From Gnetum montanum (Eukaryota > Streptophyta > Gnetopsida > Gnetales > Gnetaceae), in the NCBI GenBank assembly GCA_015680685.1, contig MNCI01002932.1, forward strand, positions 118,667 through 182,666: 64,000 bases of DNA, written 5' to 3'. Of this stretch, positions 34,535 to 44,389 are shown piece by piece. Both the position numbers and the translations under genes were made by a program. Below the pieces are notes generated by a model. The model made no database searches and was not told the DNA's origin. It was given only the letters and a program-made list of their open reading frames with translations. How positions within the stretch are numbered: the stretch's first letter is position 1; each line of letters begins with the position of its first letter.

Positions 34535-36280
34535 ATGCCTCTCCTACAAGATAATAATAACGCCACACTTAGTGAGGAAGTTCATTGGAGAACCAACGAA
34601 CTATATGACGATGAAGATTGGAGTATACAACCTGAAGTGGGAGTTTCTTATAAGCATGAACAAAAACAATGTCATCGCAACACACAAAAACATAACTTAC
34701 TAGATGACAATGAATCCCCACTGGCCACTACAAGCCTAACGCAAATACAAGAGGCCGTTAGAATCTCACGTAGGCATCGTAAAGAGAGCCAACTACCCAA
34801 GCTTAATTTAAACAACTTTTCCAAATTCTTAGGAGGCTATGACTTAGATCCACATCAACATTTACTAGCCTTCTATGATGCCTACATATGGAATAACATT
34901 GATAACAGTTGGCAAAAACTTAAGCTCTTTCCTATGACACTCATTGACCAAGCTAAAGTATGGTATAGATCGTTAAAACCAAATTCAATACAACGCTGGT
35001 CAACAATGGTAGACGTGTTTAACGAAAAATATCAAACCTATGCAAAAGTGTCAGCCTTGAGGAAACAAATCCAAGGAAGGAAACAAGAAAAACATGAACC
35101 CTTGGACATGGCCTTAGAAAGATATTACGCATTGCTAAACAACTATCTAGGCCATGGGTTTTCCGAGGAAAGGCTAATGTACCATATCATTGATGGGCTA
35201 CGTAATGAAACAAGAGAGACCTTAGGAACGTATGCCTGAGGCCAACTATACAACCTAAAAACCCATTAAATCCAAGAGCTTATTTAAAGGGTTGCAAAAG
35301 AAGAAGGAGAATTAGCTACATGGGAGAGTGTTGAAAAACATCAACGGGACCAAAATCACAACTTAACAAAGGTCCCTGATCATGAAAAGGAGAGATCAAC
35401 AAATCTTAAGGTGGAAACATCATCTTTGCCAATACAACAATCGTTAGAAGAAGTCGAGGCAAAGATCAATAAGATGTTGGAATGGATGAATCAAAAGTGT
35501 GGAGAATATATCAACATCATTGGAGATGGAGTTTTGACAACCCAAGAGACAGGACAAAATAATAGGCATTCAGAGAAAAAGAATAAAGGGAATAAGTGCT
35601 CAATTGCTAATCCTATGTATGAATGCAACATATGCCTGTACGATCACCCCAAAGGCCAATGCCCAATCCTGTTACATCTACATGAGCATTGGGGAAACAC
35701 GTTACATCCAGAGTTCGTACAGAGATACTGTGTTCGATCATAGTGGCAACAATCCTAGTTGTGGGGGAATACACCCTTAGACTGGAGGCACCCTTCATAT
35801 TTTTCGAATCCAAACGCTTATCACGTTCAACACCCTATTTCTGCAACTAGGCCAACATACTCTATCTCACCACAATACCATTCTCCACAATACCATCAAC
35901 CCATGCCTCCAACACAACCACCACCTTGCGCACCTTACATTCCTCCTAACTTTCAACATTCTCATCCTTTCCCTCCTTCCACAATGCCACTAACTATTCC
36001 TAAGGTGTTTGTACCACCACAACCCACGAACGACACTTGTGCTACTGCTATTCACAACAATGAAAAGCCTCCTCAACATCAAAGGTGTCCTTTCTTTAAA
36101 TACGGCTATAGGAAGGGACAACCTAATTCTGAGGCCACTGCATCTTCCAACCCAGCACAAGTCCAACACTGTGGTGCACCCTTACCTTCAAACCCAACAC
36201 CTCATGTACCTTCATCAGGGCCACCAACTTACACTCCAACAACCATACGGCCCAATGAACACAACCATGGGAGGCATTAG
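34535..36280 (+). pseudogene. E2 gag, one frame with a few stops
   Basis: ATG at 34535 (MPLLQDNNNA). Capsid core at 34790-35240: LNLNNFSKFLGGYDLDPHQH, AFYDAYIWNNID, KLFPMTLIDQAKVWYRSL, RWSTMVDVFNEKYQTYAKVS and YHIIDGLRNETRETLGTYA. In-frame stops lie near 35237-35290 and 35741-35760. The knuckle-like CNICLYDHPKGQC is at about 35625-35665. The tail from 35760 is Pro/Gln/His-rich (QPMPPTQPPPCAPYIPP). The frame is the same throughout, so only a handful of substitutions separate it from an intact 580-residue gag. No protease domain follows. Confidence 0.85.
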
Positions 36281-37825
36281 TCCAATCCTTGCATACCATC
36301 TAACGGTCCTAAACATCATAGTGGGTCAACTCGTTATCTGGGAACTACATCGTATGAAGTGCCCCACTATGCTTATTATGAAGTATGTGAAATCCAAGGG
36401 GATAAGTATGGACTAGTTTCAATATTTTCAATATGCAAGGATCCTCATTTCCCATTTATTAATCCTGGCCATACTCAATCGTTTAGTTATGGGGGATACC
36501 CCCCATTTCAATAACAAGTAGGATTAATAAATATTTTTCATTTTCTTTAATTTTACAACTTTTTGTTTTCCAGTTTTTCATTTTTCAACTTTTTGTTTTA
36601 TCTTTTTGTGTGTTTGTATTTTCATGTTTGTGTAAGTAATCTCGTCTACAAATAAAACACTCATGTGGATCGTTGGTTGAGATGTGTTNNNNNNNNNNNN
36701 NNNNNNNNNNNNNNNNNNNNNNNNNNNNNNNNNNNNNNNNNNNNNNNNNNNNNNNNNNNNNNNNNNNNNNNNNNGAATGAAGAAGGATGGACCAAGAGGG
36801 AATGATTAGGGTGTGACATCAAGGGAACTTGTGGATTCTCTTTGGTGACACCTGTGGGAGTTATCATGCAGTATGGTTGTACTAAGATCCTTGTAGATCT
36901 AATGAAAAATGGGAGTAAGAGTAATCACAAGAGCACTCGAAAATCAAATGCTATTCTAGGGGGTCCCACTGGAAAGACATGCACCCATGCCTGAAGGTTG
37001 GCGGCTTCTCTGGATTCAGTAAAGTGAAAAAAAAGAGAAAAAAGAAAAGAAAAAGAAGTGTCATAAAACAAAAATCACTCCTCCCTTGTACTAAACGCCA
37101 AATGATCGTACACCTTGTTGTTATGGTACTCTCATAGTTGTTCATCATGGGATGAAACAATGTGATGTCACTATTTAGACAGATGGACTTGGTCCTGATC
37201 TTGGAATGATGGGTTAATAACACCTTAATCATGCTTTTCACGTAGGATTCATTGTGCCCTGGGTCAGTCACCTCATGTCCCAATCTCTACGATCCTTTTC
37301 TACACTTCGTCTCATCTTACTATTCATGTAATTGTAGCTCGTGTCCCATGTAGCATAGAATTTTCATCTCATTTCGGTGATATTTACATGTGTGTGTGTT
37401 TTGGAGTTAGTGCGGATTACATTTCATCCTTCTAATGCCCATGGACACTTTAAGTGTGGTTACACAAGGGCATAATAGGTTGAAACCTGCTTTGGGGAGG
37501 ACCCACTTGTGTAATTTTTTGTAACCTTCACTAATTCTCTAGTTCAGACACACAATTTCTTACCCTTGGCTTAATTTTTCATCATTTTCTTTCCCTTTTT
37601 ATTATTCCTCTTTCATTTAAACGTTCCAATGTATCATTACATTCCCTTTTCTTCATAATCGCCAAATTTTTAATTGCAAAAATTCACATCATTATCATTC
37701 ACAATTCCTCTCGAATTAATAAAATTACCCTAGGATATCTTCATGCTTTCCATGTCCTCATTTTACACCATTAATTCAAGAAAATCATAAAAAATTTGGT
37801 ATTTTTCATGTGTCCCACATCACTA
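36281..37825 (+). other. E2 noncoding spacer, contains an 86-N gap
   Basis: Starts with T-rich sequence (CAACTTTTTGTTTTCC repeats near 36550), then the N run at 36689-36774, then a block shared with E1 26690-27000 and with the E6 remnant at 54080-54540. An A/G-rich tract lies at 37021-37060. GGTTGAAACCTGCTTTGGGG and AGGACCCAC near 37490 match E1. No coding potential seen. Confidence 0.65.
36689..36774. other. Assembly gap (86 N)
   Basis: Run of N inside the E2 spacer; true length unknown. Confidence 0.95.
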
Positions 37826-37830
37826 GGGAC

Positions 37831-37925
37831 GAGATATCGCGTACACGATATCGCGTCCCACGGGATATCGTGTACGCAATGTACCATACGCGATATCGCA
37901 TCCTATTTATCTATAAATAGGAACC
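37831..37925 (+). promoter_or_regulatory. E2 putative internal promoter: GATATC palindromes plus TATA
   Basis: Four palindromic units (GAGATATCGC, ACGATATCGC, GGGATATCGT, GCGATATCGC) at 37831-37900, followed by TATAAATAGG at 37912. This is the same array-then-TATA arrangement found in the E2 LTR U3, but located inside the element, about 475 bp before the extra-ORF ATG. E1 has the equivalent with its own U3 motifs at 27820-27910. Confidence 0.6.
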
Positions 37926-38387
37926 CCCTCTGCAACACTTAGCATCATTTTTCCATTTACGCTAGGGGAATTTTTGAAATTTTTCTTTGCAACTTGCGAT
38001 TGCATGACCATTGCTTTTTCACTCATATCTCATGCCCTGGTGCTTCGATTTTAATTCCGTTTGAACCTGCTTGAACCCGAAGTGTTTAGTTCAGTTGTGG
38101 GGAAGGGAAACTTACCAAAAAGTGCCTAAATTTTTTGAAATTTGTCATCGCCCAAAGGACATGAATTAGGGTAATTAATACTAACACTTAGAAAAATTGT
38201 GCCAAAAATCATATGACCTTAGGTACACCAGGAGATTAAAATGAAATCCACCTAAGTTATAGGACCCATTATTATAGTTTTTGGGCACGATCACACAATA
38301 ACATAAGATCTTTAATTAAAGGCATGTAGTAAGGTATAACTTAACTTTGAAAACAACCTTACTAAAATTTGGCCCGTGTGATTGCAG

Positions 38388-39206
38388 ATGGCCCCGAAAT
38401 GTGCACAGCAAGGAGAACCTGTTCAAGGTGGAGCAAAACAACCTCAGAGAGGTGGAAGACAAGTCCCTGCTAGACAACATGCAGAACAAGAGGTGCAATC
38501 ATTTAGCATCCATCAAGAAGAACCTCCTACCAGACAGTCCGGGCATGCAGAAAGAGGAGCTGTTGCTGCGCCTAAACCGGGACAACAACTCATGTTGCCC
38601 CCGGAATGTGTTCAAGTTATCCATACGAAGTCCATAGTTGTTGCAGTGATTGTGGAGCTTAACTTCAAATCTTTTGCAGAGTTTGCTCCTAAGACTGTTA
38701 GGGATCACCTTAAAGGATCTCCCTTATGGCCTGTCCTTTCTAATTGCGATGCTTGGTACTTAGGTGAAACATACCTATTCTGGCACAATAAGGAGCAAGG
38801 CACCACGGTTAACATTTGTGGTGTGACAGTAGATTTTTCTACACAGGCAATTTCGGAAGTGTTAAACCTTCCGAATTTGGGCTCCCATGTTGCTCAATTA
38901 TCTACCCGATCATACCCTGATGTGCGAAAAGATTGGTTAGAGAAGGCTTATGGCAGAGATAAAGCTTTTGGTGAGTTGACGACGGAAGAGCAGGTTTATT
39001 TCAAAATTGGAACCTATCACCTCTTCCCCACAAAAGGTTTGAAAAGAATATCAACGTATGCGGCGAGAGGATGTGCAGTGTTGATGGGAAAGGTTAACGC
39101 TAACCTTCCCCATCTATATTTGACGGAGATCCTAAGGCGATTCGAAGAACGGAAGTCAGGGAAGATGGTGCTGCCTTTTCCTTGCCTTATCAGAAAATTG
39201 TGTTGA
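38388..39206 (+). CDS. E2 extra ORF, plant-transposon-type domain, open for 272 codons
   Basis: ATG at 38388 follows GTGATTGCAG, an acceptor-like context. The N-terminus is Gln/Gly/Arg-rich (AKQPQRGGRQVPARQHAEQ). The globular part has VELNFKSFAEFAPKTVRDHL, AWYLGETYLFWHNKEQG, GVTVDFSTQAISEVLNLP, ERKSGKMVLPFPCLI and CAVLMGKVNANLPHLYL, the pattern I recall for the putative plant transposon protein domain in Athila-like elements. It is homologous to E1 28239-29057. It ends at a TGA at 39204 where a tryptophan or glycine codon would be expected; the coiled-coil part continues downstream. Function unknown; no membrane segment or signal peptide seen. Confidence 0.7.
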   Translation: MAPKCAQQGEPVQGGAKQPQRGGRQVPARQHAEQEVQSFSIHQEEPPTRQSGHAERGAVAAPKPGQQLMLPPECVQVIHTKSIVVAVIVELNFKSFAEFAPKTVRDHLKGSPLWPVLSNCDAWYLGETYLFWHNKEQGTTVNICGVTVDFSTQAISEVLNLPNLGSHVAQLSTRSYPDVRKDWLEKAYGRDKAFGELTTEEQVYFKIGTYHLFPTKGLKRISTYAARGCAVLMGKVNANLPHLYLTEILRRFEERKSGKMVLPFPCLIRKLC

Positions 39207-41143
39207 TGGGCTAGTATTCAGGGATACATAAATGAAGTCCTTCGAAAGGCCCAAAATGCTTCTTATGCTAGGATACACAAATGAAGTCCTTCGAAAGGCG
39301 CCAACTCCAAGAAAGAGCACTGGCCAAGAGCTGGGACCAAATGAAGAAGAAGAATAGATGACTGGATCACCTGCAACTCAACTTGCAAGACCCAGTCAAC
39401 CTCTAGCCACAGTTCCTAGCCAACAACAAGAAGCAGGACCCAACACAAGCCAGGATCAACCGTCGCCACTGCAAGACTACAGACTGTCGATGAGCCATCT
39501 TAGGGCCATCGCCGAGATGGTTAGTTGGGGAAGTCGTGATGACGCAAATCTCTTCCACGTCATCGATGATGTCGACCCGCCTACTATTTTGTTAGATCGC
39601 ACAAGGGGTGAATTTTCCATTCAAACAGGAGGAGGGGAAAGTAGATGGTCACAATAGATCTCTAGGAATCCAGCATCTTTTCAAGTGTAATTAGAGACTA
39701 GTGAAGGGGCCACTGTGGTGGTCATGCAACACCAAGATGCCGCAGGAGCTGCTGAAGTGGTTGCTAACCATATTAAAGAGTCTTTCAATGTACTTGTTGT
39801 GCCACCGGCAGATCTTTCAGGAGCATGAGATGCTCAAACTCTTGCCGAAACCTTAATGACTCCTGCAGAACATGAGGATGTACTGGAAAGATTGCTTCAA
39901 ACAGGACAAGTTTTAATGTCTTTGTTTGACATCCCCCAGGATGTAACAGCAATTCAATTAGACCTCATTTCCACAAAGGGAAAGCTGGTCATATCCAAAG
40001 TAAGGGTCGAGCATGCTAAAGCTGAAGTGCAGAAACTACAGGAGCAGCTCGTAGCCTTACAAGCAGCATAGTGGGATCCTTTGCAATTTGTTCCCACAGA
40101 CTAGCTAGACAACTTTAGAACCAAGAAATTAACAAAGTTAATTACAGAAAATAAGAAGGTGGTAGAAGAAAAGGAGATGGCCACTTGGGATGCCTCCGTA
40201 GCTCAAGCGCAAACTCATGCACATAGTAAGGCACTCAAGGCCTTAGAAGCAGAGAATAAGCAGTTGGTTGCAAATAACCTTTAGTTGACCTCTGTGGAGA
40301 AAAAAAAGAATGTTCTCAATGAACATTTTCATCAATTACAAGAACAGTTCATCCAGGTCAACCGAGATGTAAGCCGTTTAGCCAAAGAAAATTGAACCCT
40401 CTCAATGGAGGAGGTACACACTATTCACCAAAAATTAGCCATCAAGATAAGCGTGTGGCAAAATGAGGCTAAACGACATCTTGGAGAAGGAGATCTGTAT
40501 GGCCAAGGCTCAAATCAACAACATCAGTGCTTAGCACATTGATTGGAGGGCCATATTGGACACTTACACCTTTGCCCACCAAGTGGAAATTAAGAATTGG
40601 GACCTGCAGATCCAAGACTTGACTGAATACATGGAGTTGGCAAACCTTAGATATGCCAACCTTGCCATGTTAACAGCAAGACACCTGAGGTCAGAGCTCG
40701 AGCAGCAAGTATCTTCCACCCATATCAAATACGAAGCAAAATTTGCAGAGCACAAGAAGCTGGCTGAGAAAATAGATGTCGCAAATTTGGAACTTGGGGT
40801 GGTAAAAGAAAGCTACTAAGGATAAAAAGATGTTGCAATTGACTTGGCTCGATGGCTAATAGAGCTTCATAAATATAAAGACAAAGCCAAAGCCTATGAA
40901 GAGGAACAATGGGTGTTCGCAGCATGGTACGTCAAAGCTAATTAGATGTCCCCGCAGCTACCCTATTTGTGGAAGGTGCCAACTCCGTCAAACATCAGAA
41001 CATTAGCATGGACGACACAAGATCCTCGGACCGAAGAGGAGAAGCTCCAGGCCATTCTTCAACATCGTCCACCTTCCAAGCTTGGAGCAAGTGACAAAGG
41101 GAAAGCACCCATGGAGGAGCCACTGCCACCAGGAACTACATGA
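39207..41143 (+). pseudogene. E2 extra ORF, coiled-coil continuation, broken
   Basis: Open pieces at 39358-39657, 39856-40071, 40556-40819 and 40946-41143 continue the extra ORF in two frames. They contain long Glu/Lys/Gln/Ala-rich helical stretches such as HAKAEVQKLQEQLVALQAA and YMELANLRYANLAMLTARHL, the latter shared with E1 (about 30535-30585) and E3 (about 44885). The end LGASDKGKAPMEEPLPPGTT is at 41090-41140. A 49-bp tandem duplication at 39222-39319 explains the first frame change. Confidence 0.65.
39222..39319. repeat. 49-bp tandem duplication in the extra ORF
   Basis: GGATACATAAATGAAGTCC at 39222 recurs as GGATACACAAATGAAGTCC at 39271, both followed by TTCGAAAGGC. A 49-bp insertion shifts the frame by one, matching the observed frame change between 38388-39206 and 39358-39657. 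Confidence 0.8.
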
Positions 41144-41276
41144 GTTCCACATTTTTGTAGTTGTAGTATTTTTTCTCTATGTTGTGTCTTCCCACACTGC
41201 AAAATTAGTCCATTTCTTTTTTGAGTTAATAATCCCATACCTATCCACTGTAATTAATGAAGCTTGTTCTCCTTGT

Positions 41277-41312
41277 AACTCGAGGACGAGTTTTTATTCA
41301 ATCGTGGGGGTA
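41277..41312 (+). other. E2 pre-PPT hairpin and polypurine tract
   Basis: AACTCGAGGACGAGTT (41277-41292) is a perfect 6-bp stem with AGGA loop; ATCGTGGGGGTA (41301-41312) abuts the 3' LTR. Confidence 0.8.
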
Positions 41313-42303
41313 TGATGAGACGCGATTCGCATAGGCTACGATATCGTGTACGTGATATTGTGTCTGCCACGATATCACATCCCCCATGATATCACGTATG
41401 CGATATCGCGTCTGCCGCGATATCACATTCCCTGTGATATCGCATATGCGATATCGCGTCTTCCCTACGATATCGCGTACACGATATCGTAGTCCACCGC
41501 AATGTCTATAAATAATAGGTGGCATTCCCTTGTTTAAGGATCCTAGTTTTAGAGTAGCGAAGCTCTGGCAATTTGATCCCTCCAAAATTAGATTTTTTTC
41601 TCGTGTCTGCCCACAGTGTGGTGAATGTAATTGTACGGTGTCTTTATTTGAGTGTGTCGTACTTGGACACGCACATGACCGACAATAAAGATCGAGATTA
41701 CTTCATCATTGCAGCATTCACTTTGTTATTTATTTATTTGTTATTTATTCAATGTTATTTACTTTTTTCTCTCTCACCCTTAAACTCCTAGAAGCAGAAT
41801 GAGTACGACTTGATTACGAGCATTTAAGTGTGACTACTTGGTAGCCCAGTGGCGTATCCAGGATCTACGCTTAGTAACCCAGTGGTGTATTTGGGATCTG
41901 CGCTTGGTAATCCTAGTGGTGTACCTAGGAGCTACGCTTGGTAAATCCCAGTGGTAGTCGTGCACGAGGTCCAAGATGTGTACGGTTGATCAAGGAATCG
42001 GTTGCTCGTCGCACTTAGGCTAGATTAGATTCTCTTTCCCTTCTCCTCCTAGCTTAGCTTAGTTAATATTATTTTCCACTGCCTTCAAGAGTAGCGGTAG
42101 AATTAGGAACACATCATACACCTCACAATAGACTAAACCATATGTGACAAATACAATACTAGTCCAGGTGGGAAGATAGCGAACTGCTACCTAAGGATAA
42201 CTGTCTAGGTGCCACAATTAGTCCGTCTACGAAGTTCGACCGAATCGCGTGTGAGAATGCTCGTTTCATATGGTTGAGTGTAGGGGTACCTCGCTACTCA
42301 TCA
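41313..42303 (+). mobile_element. E2 3' LTR
   Basis: TGATGAGACGCG start and CTACTCATCA end, 991 bp. It is 77 bp longer than the 5' LTR, and the difference is in the GATATC palindrome array. Followed by the target copy ATACT and then M gag. Confidence 0.9.
41337..41490. repeat. Expanded U3 array of GATATC palindromes (10 units)
   Basis: Ten GATAT(C/T)-centred units in about 154 bp, several as perfect 10-mers GCGATATCGC or ACGATATCGT, alternating with CGTCTGCC / CATCCCCC linkers, ending just before the TATA box region. Confidence 0.85.
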
Positions 42304-42387
42304 ATACTCATCTAGATGAGTATATACCACCCTGCATTCTTGAGGCACTAGTAGTTTAGTATCATCGTGCTTGTGAGAAAAAGACAT
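42304..42387 (-). pseudogene. Element M: gag N-terminus
   Basis: Minus-strand ATG at 42387 starts MSFSHKHDDTKLLVPQECRV and leads to VYTHLDEY, matching E1 MSSHRREVFEPPVP and VVYKNPDEY. The frame continues at 33483 on the other side of E2, which proves that E2 interrupted M within gag codons. Confidence 0.8.
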
Positions 42388-42520
42388 TTTATAATTAGAA
42401 TAAGTTATAAATGTTCTTAAATTATTATATCTATTTTAGAATGATTTTTGGCCTTAGGGTTCGTCCGATGATGTTAATGATTTTTACTATGCCTAGATAG
42501 TGCACATTTTAAACAAAAAG

Positions 42521-42541
42521 AGTTCCCAGTAATGACACCAA
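42521..42541 (-). other. Element M primer binding site
   Basis: Minus strand TTGGTGTCATTACTGGGAAC directly next to the M 5' LTR; a decayed version of the E1 site. Confidence 0.7.
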
Positions 42542-43441
42542 TGATGAGCGATGAGTACCCCTACACTCAACCATATGAATCACTAAGAATTCATGTGTGA
42601 TTTGGTTGAATTCCATGTATCCTTTGTCTTCTTGTACACTAGCCTTTAGGAAACAAACTTGCCTTAACAGTCATTTGTTATCTTTCCAATTACACTTGTG
42701 ATATGCAAAGGTATGGTTAAGTATAATCGAGGTGTATGATTTTTATTATTTTTTATGTTTTATGTTTTGGATGCTTAAAATAAAGGATGAAAAAAATGAA
42801 GTAATTTAATTGTTAATTTAACCTAACTAACTAACTAAGGTCTAACTAATCGTAACATAAGCATTTGGTCCCACTTTTTATACACATCCTAAACACATAT
42901 AACATTGTTGGGTTACCAAAAGTTAAGCGTTACTAGGATTACCAAGCATCATGTGCATGCTTGAAGTGGTTGTACTTATGTGCTTAATTTATTACTATTT
43001 AATCTAGCTTAATTTAGCTTAATTACTTAAAGCATTAAATGAAATTGCATGAAACTTTAAATGCATGAAGAAAATATATACTCTAGCCAAAATGCTACAA
43101 GGTTTATGAAAAAGATCATCTTTATTGTCACACACACTATTGTGCTCAGGAACAATAGTGCTCGAATAAAGATTTGTACACTCAATGACTCTTGCTAGAG
43201 GCACTTGAGAAAATATTCTAACTTTGGGAAAGAAAAACTACAAGAGCTCTACTACACTATGATAAATACATGACATAAACACAATGGCTGAGCACATATT
43301 TATAGGAAAAAAATAGACACTATGTTGATGGGGCCATGTCAATGCATCAAATTATGCATCAATGGGGCCTAGTCAACAAGGCCTTATTGATGGGGCCTAG
43401 TCAATGGGGCCTAGTTGATGCAGCCAATTTATGATTCATCA
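42542..43441 (-). mobile_element. Element M 5' LTR
   Basis: On the minus strand it starts TGATGAATCATAAATTGG at 43441 and ends CGCTCATCA at 42542, 900 bp. U3 has repeats of TAGGCCCCAT(C/T)(A/G)A before a TATAAATATG box (43297-43305 region). It is embedded in the E3 LTR; the outer flank TTTGT (43442-43446) should be one target copy, but the matching M 3' LTR is missing from this window. Confidence 0.8.
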
Positions 43442-43446
43442 TTTGT

Positions 43447-44207
43447 GATCATTATCTTCCCACTTTGAGCTAATGAAGTGCAAGTGTATGGTTTAGCTCT
43501 TAGTAACACGTATGATTAACTGATGTTGTTAGGCTTATTTTACTCCTAAGCATGAACATAATGAAAATGAAGTGAAATGCTAAGTCTAAGTAATGGCAAG
43601 GATGTAAATCTATTCTAGCCTATAGTGATGAGCATCTAGTCTTGGTTTACCATACATGCCTTGGACTCATGTAATCATTATTGGGTTACCAAGGCTTATG
43701 CTACTAGACAAACCTAGCAATAACACTACTGGGATTACCAAATGATTATACTTAAACACTTGAAACTAGTCATACTCATTTCACTTTATTAATAAACAAA
43801 GGAAAGTAAAGTACTTTGAAAATATAAAGAGTTAACTAAGTAAACATGAAACTTAATATAAGTAAAATAGTAAAACTAAGTGGATGTTGCAATGATGAGA
43901 AGAAACCTCGATCTTTATTTTTATTCATGAACTATGCCTAAGTACATTTCACTCAAACAAAGATTCAACACAACTACTAAACATCACACTATAGGCATTG
44001 ACTCTATCACTAACTATAAAACCAAACTGCAAGAGTTTTGCTAAGGATGCAATGAAAAAGTTATGGATTGTATGTCCAAGTGCTAGCATTTATAGGGTTG
44101 CACACATCCCAAGACATTGTATCAATGATGACATAGCATGTACCATGACATCATATCTACAAAATTCTTACTATGATATCGTAGTGCAACAAAAATTCAC
44201 TTTATCA
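43447..44207 (-). mobile_element. E3 3' LTR, interrupted by M
   Basis: The minus strand starts TGATAAAGTG at 44207, directly after a polypurine tract, and runs through a TATAAATGC box, AATAAAG and GATTACCAA-type U5 repeats. Near 43450 the stretch aligning with the E2 LTR (CTAAACCATAC..., GTGGGAAGA) is cut by the M LTR, so the last part of the E3 LTR is displaced or lost. Confidence 0.75.
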
Positions 44208-44243
44208 TACCCCCACGATTAACTAGAAACTCGTCCTTGAGTT
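44208..44243 (-). other. E3 polypurine tract and pre-PPT hairpin
   Basis: Minus strand AACTCAAGGACGAGTT (44243-44228) and ATCGTGGGGGTA (44219-44208), the same pair as in E1, E2 and E5. Confidence 0.75.
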
Positions 44244-44389
44244 AAAAAAATAAGGATAGAGTCCCTTACAAAATTGGAAGGAAAATTTCACTTGACATGA
44301 CCTACTAACTATTTACATGAATTAGAATGTTGTAGTGGTGTTTCTACAAAAATTGACATGATTACATGACAAGACAAAAAGCAAAAATT

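Larger units (their letters stand above)
33489..42303 (+). mobile_element. E2: gag-only Athila-type element with extra ORF, no pol
   Basis: An 8.8-kb element with LTRs of 914 and 991 bp, PBS, gag, noncoding spacer, extra ORF, hairpin, PPT, and a perfect target duplication ATACT (33484-33488 and 42304-42308). The gag frame ends near 36280 and the sequence then matches E1's post-integrase spacer. The whole protease-RT-RNase H-integrase block is missing, with no remnant. It is therefore a non-autonomous (TR-GAG-like) derivative. Gag keeps one frame with about five stops and the extra ORF is open for 272 codons, so it is younger than E1. It inserted into the N-terminal gag of M. Confidence 0.9.
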
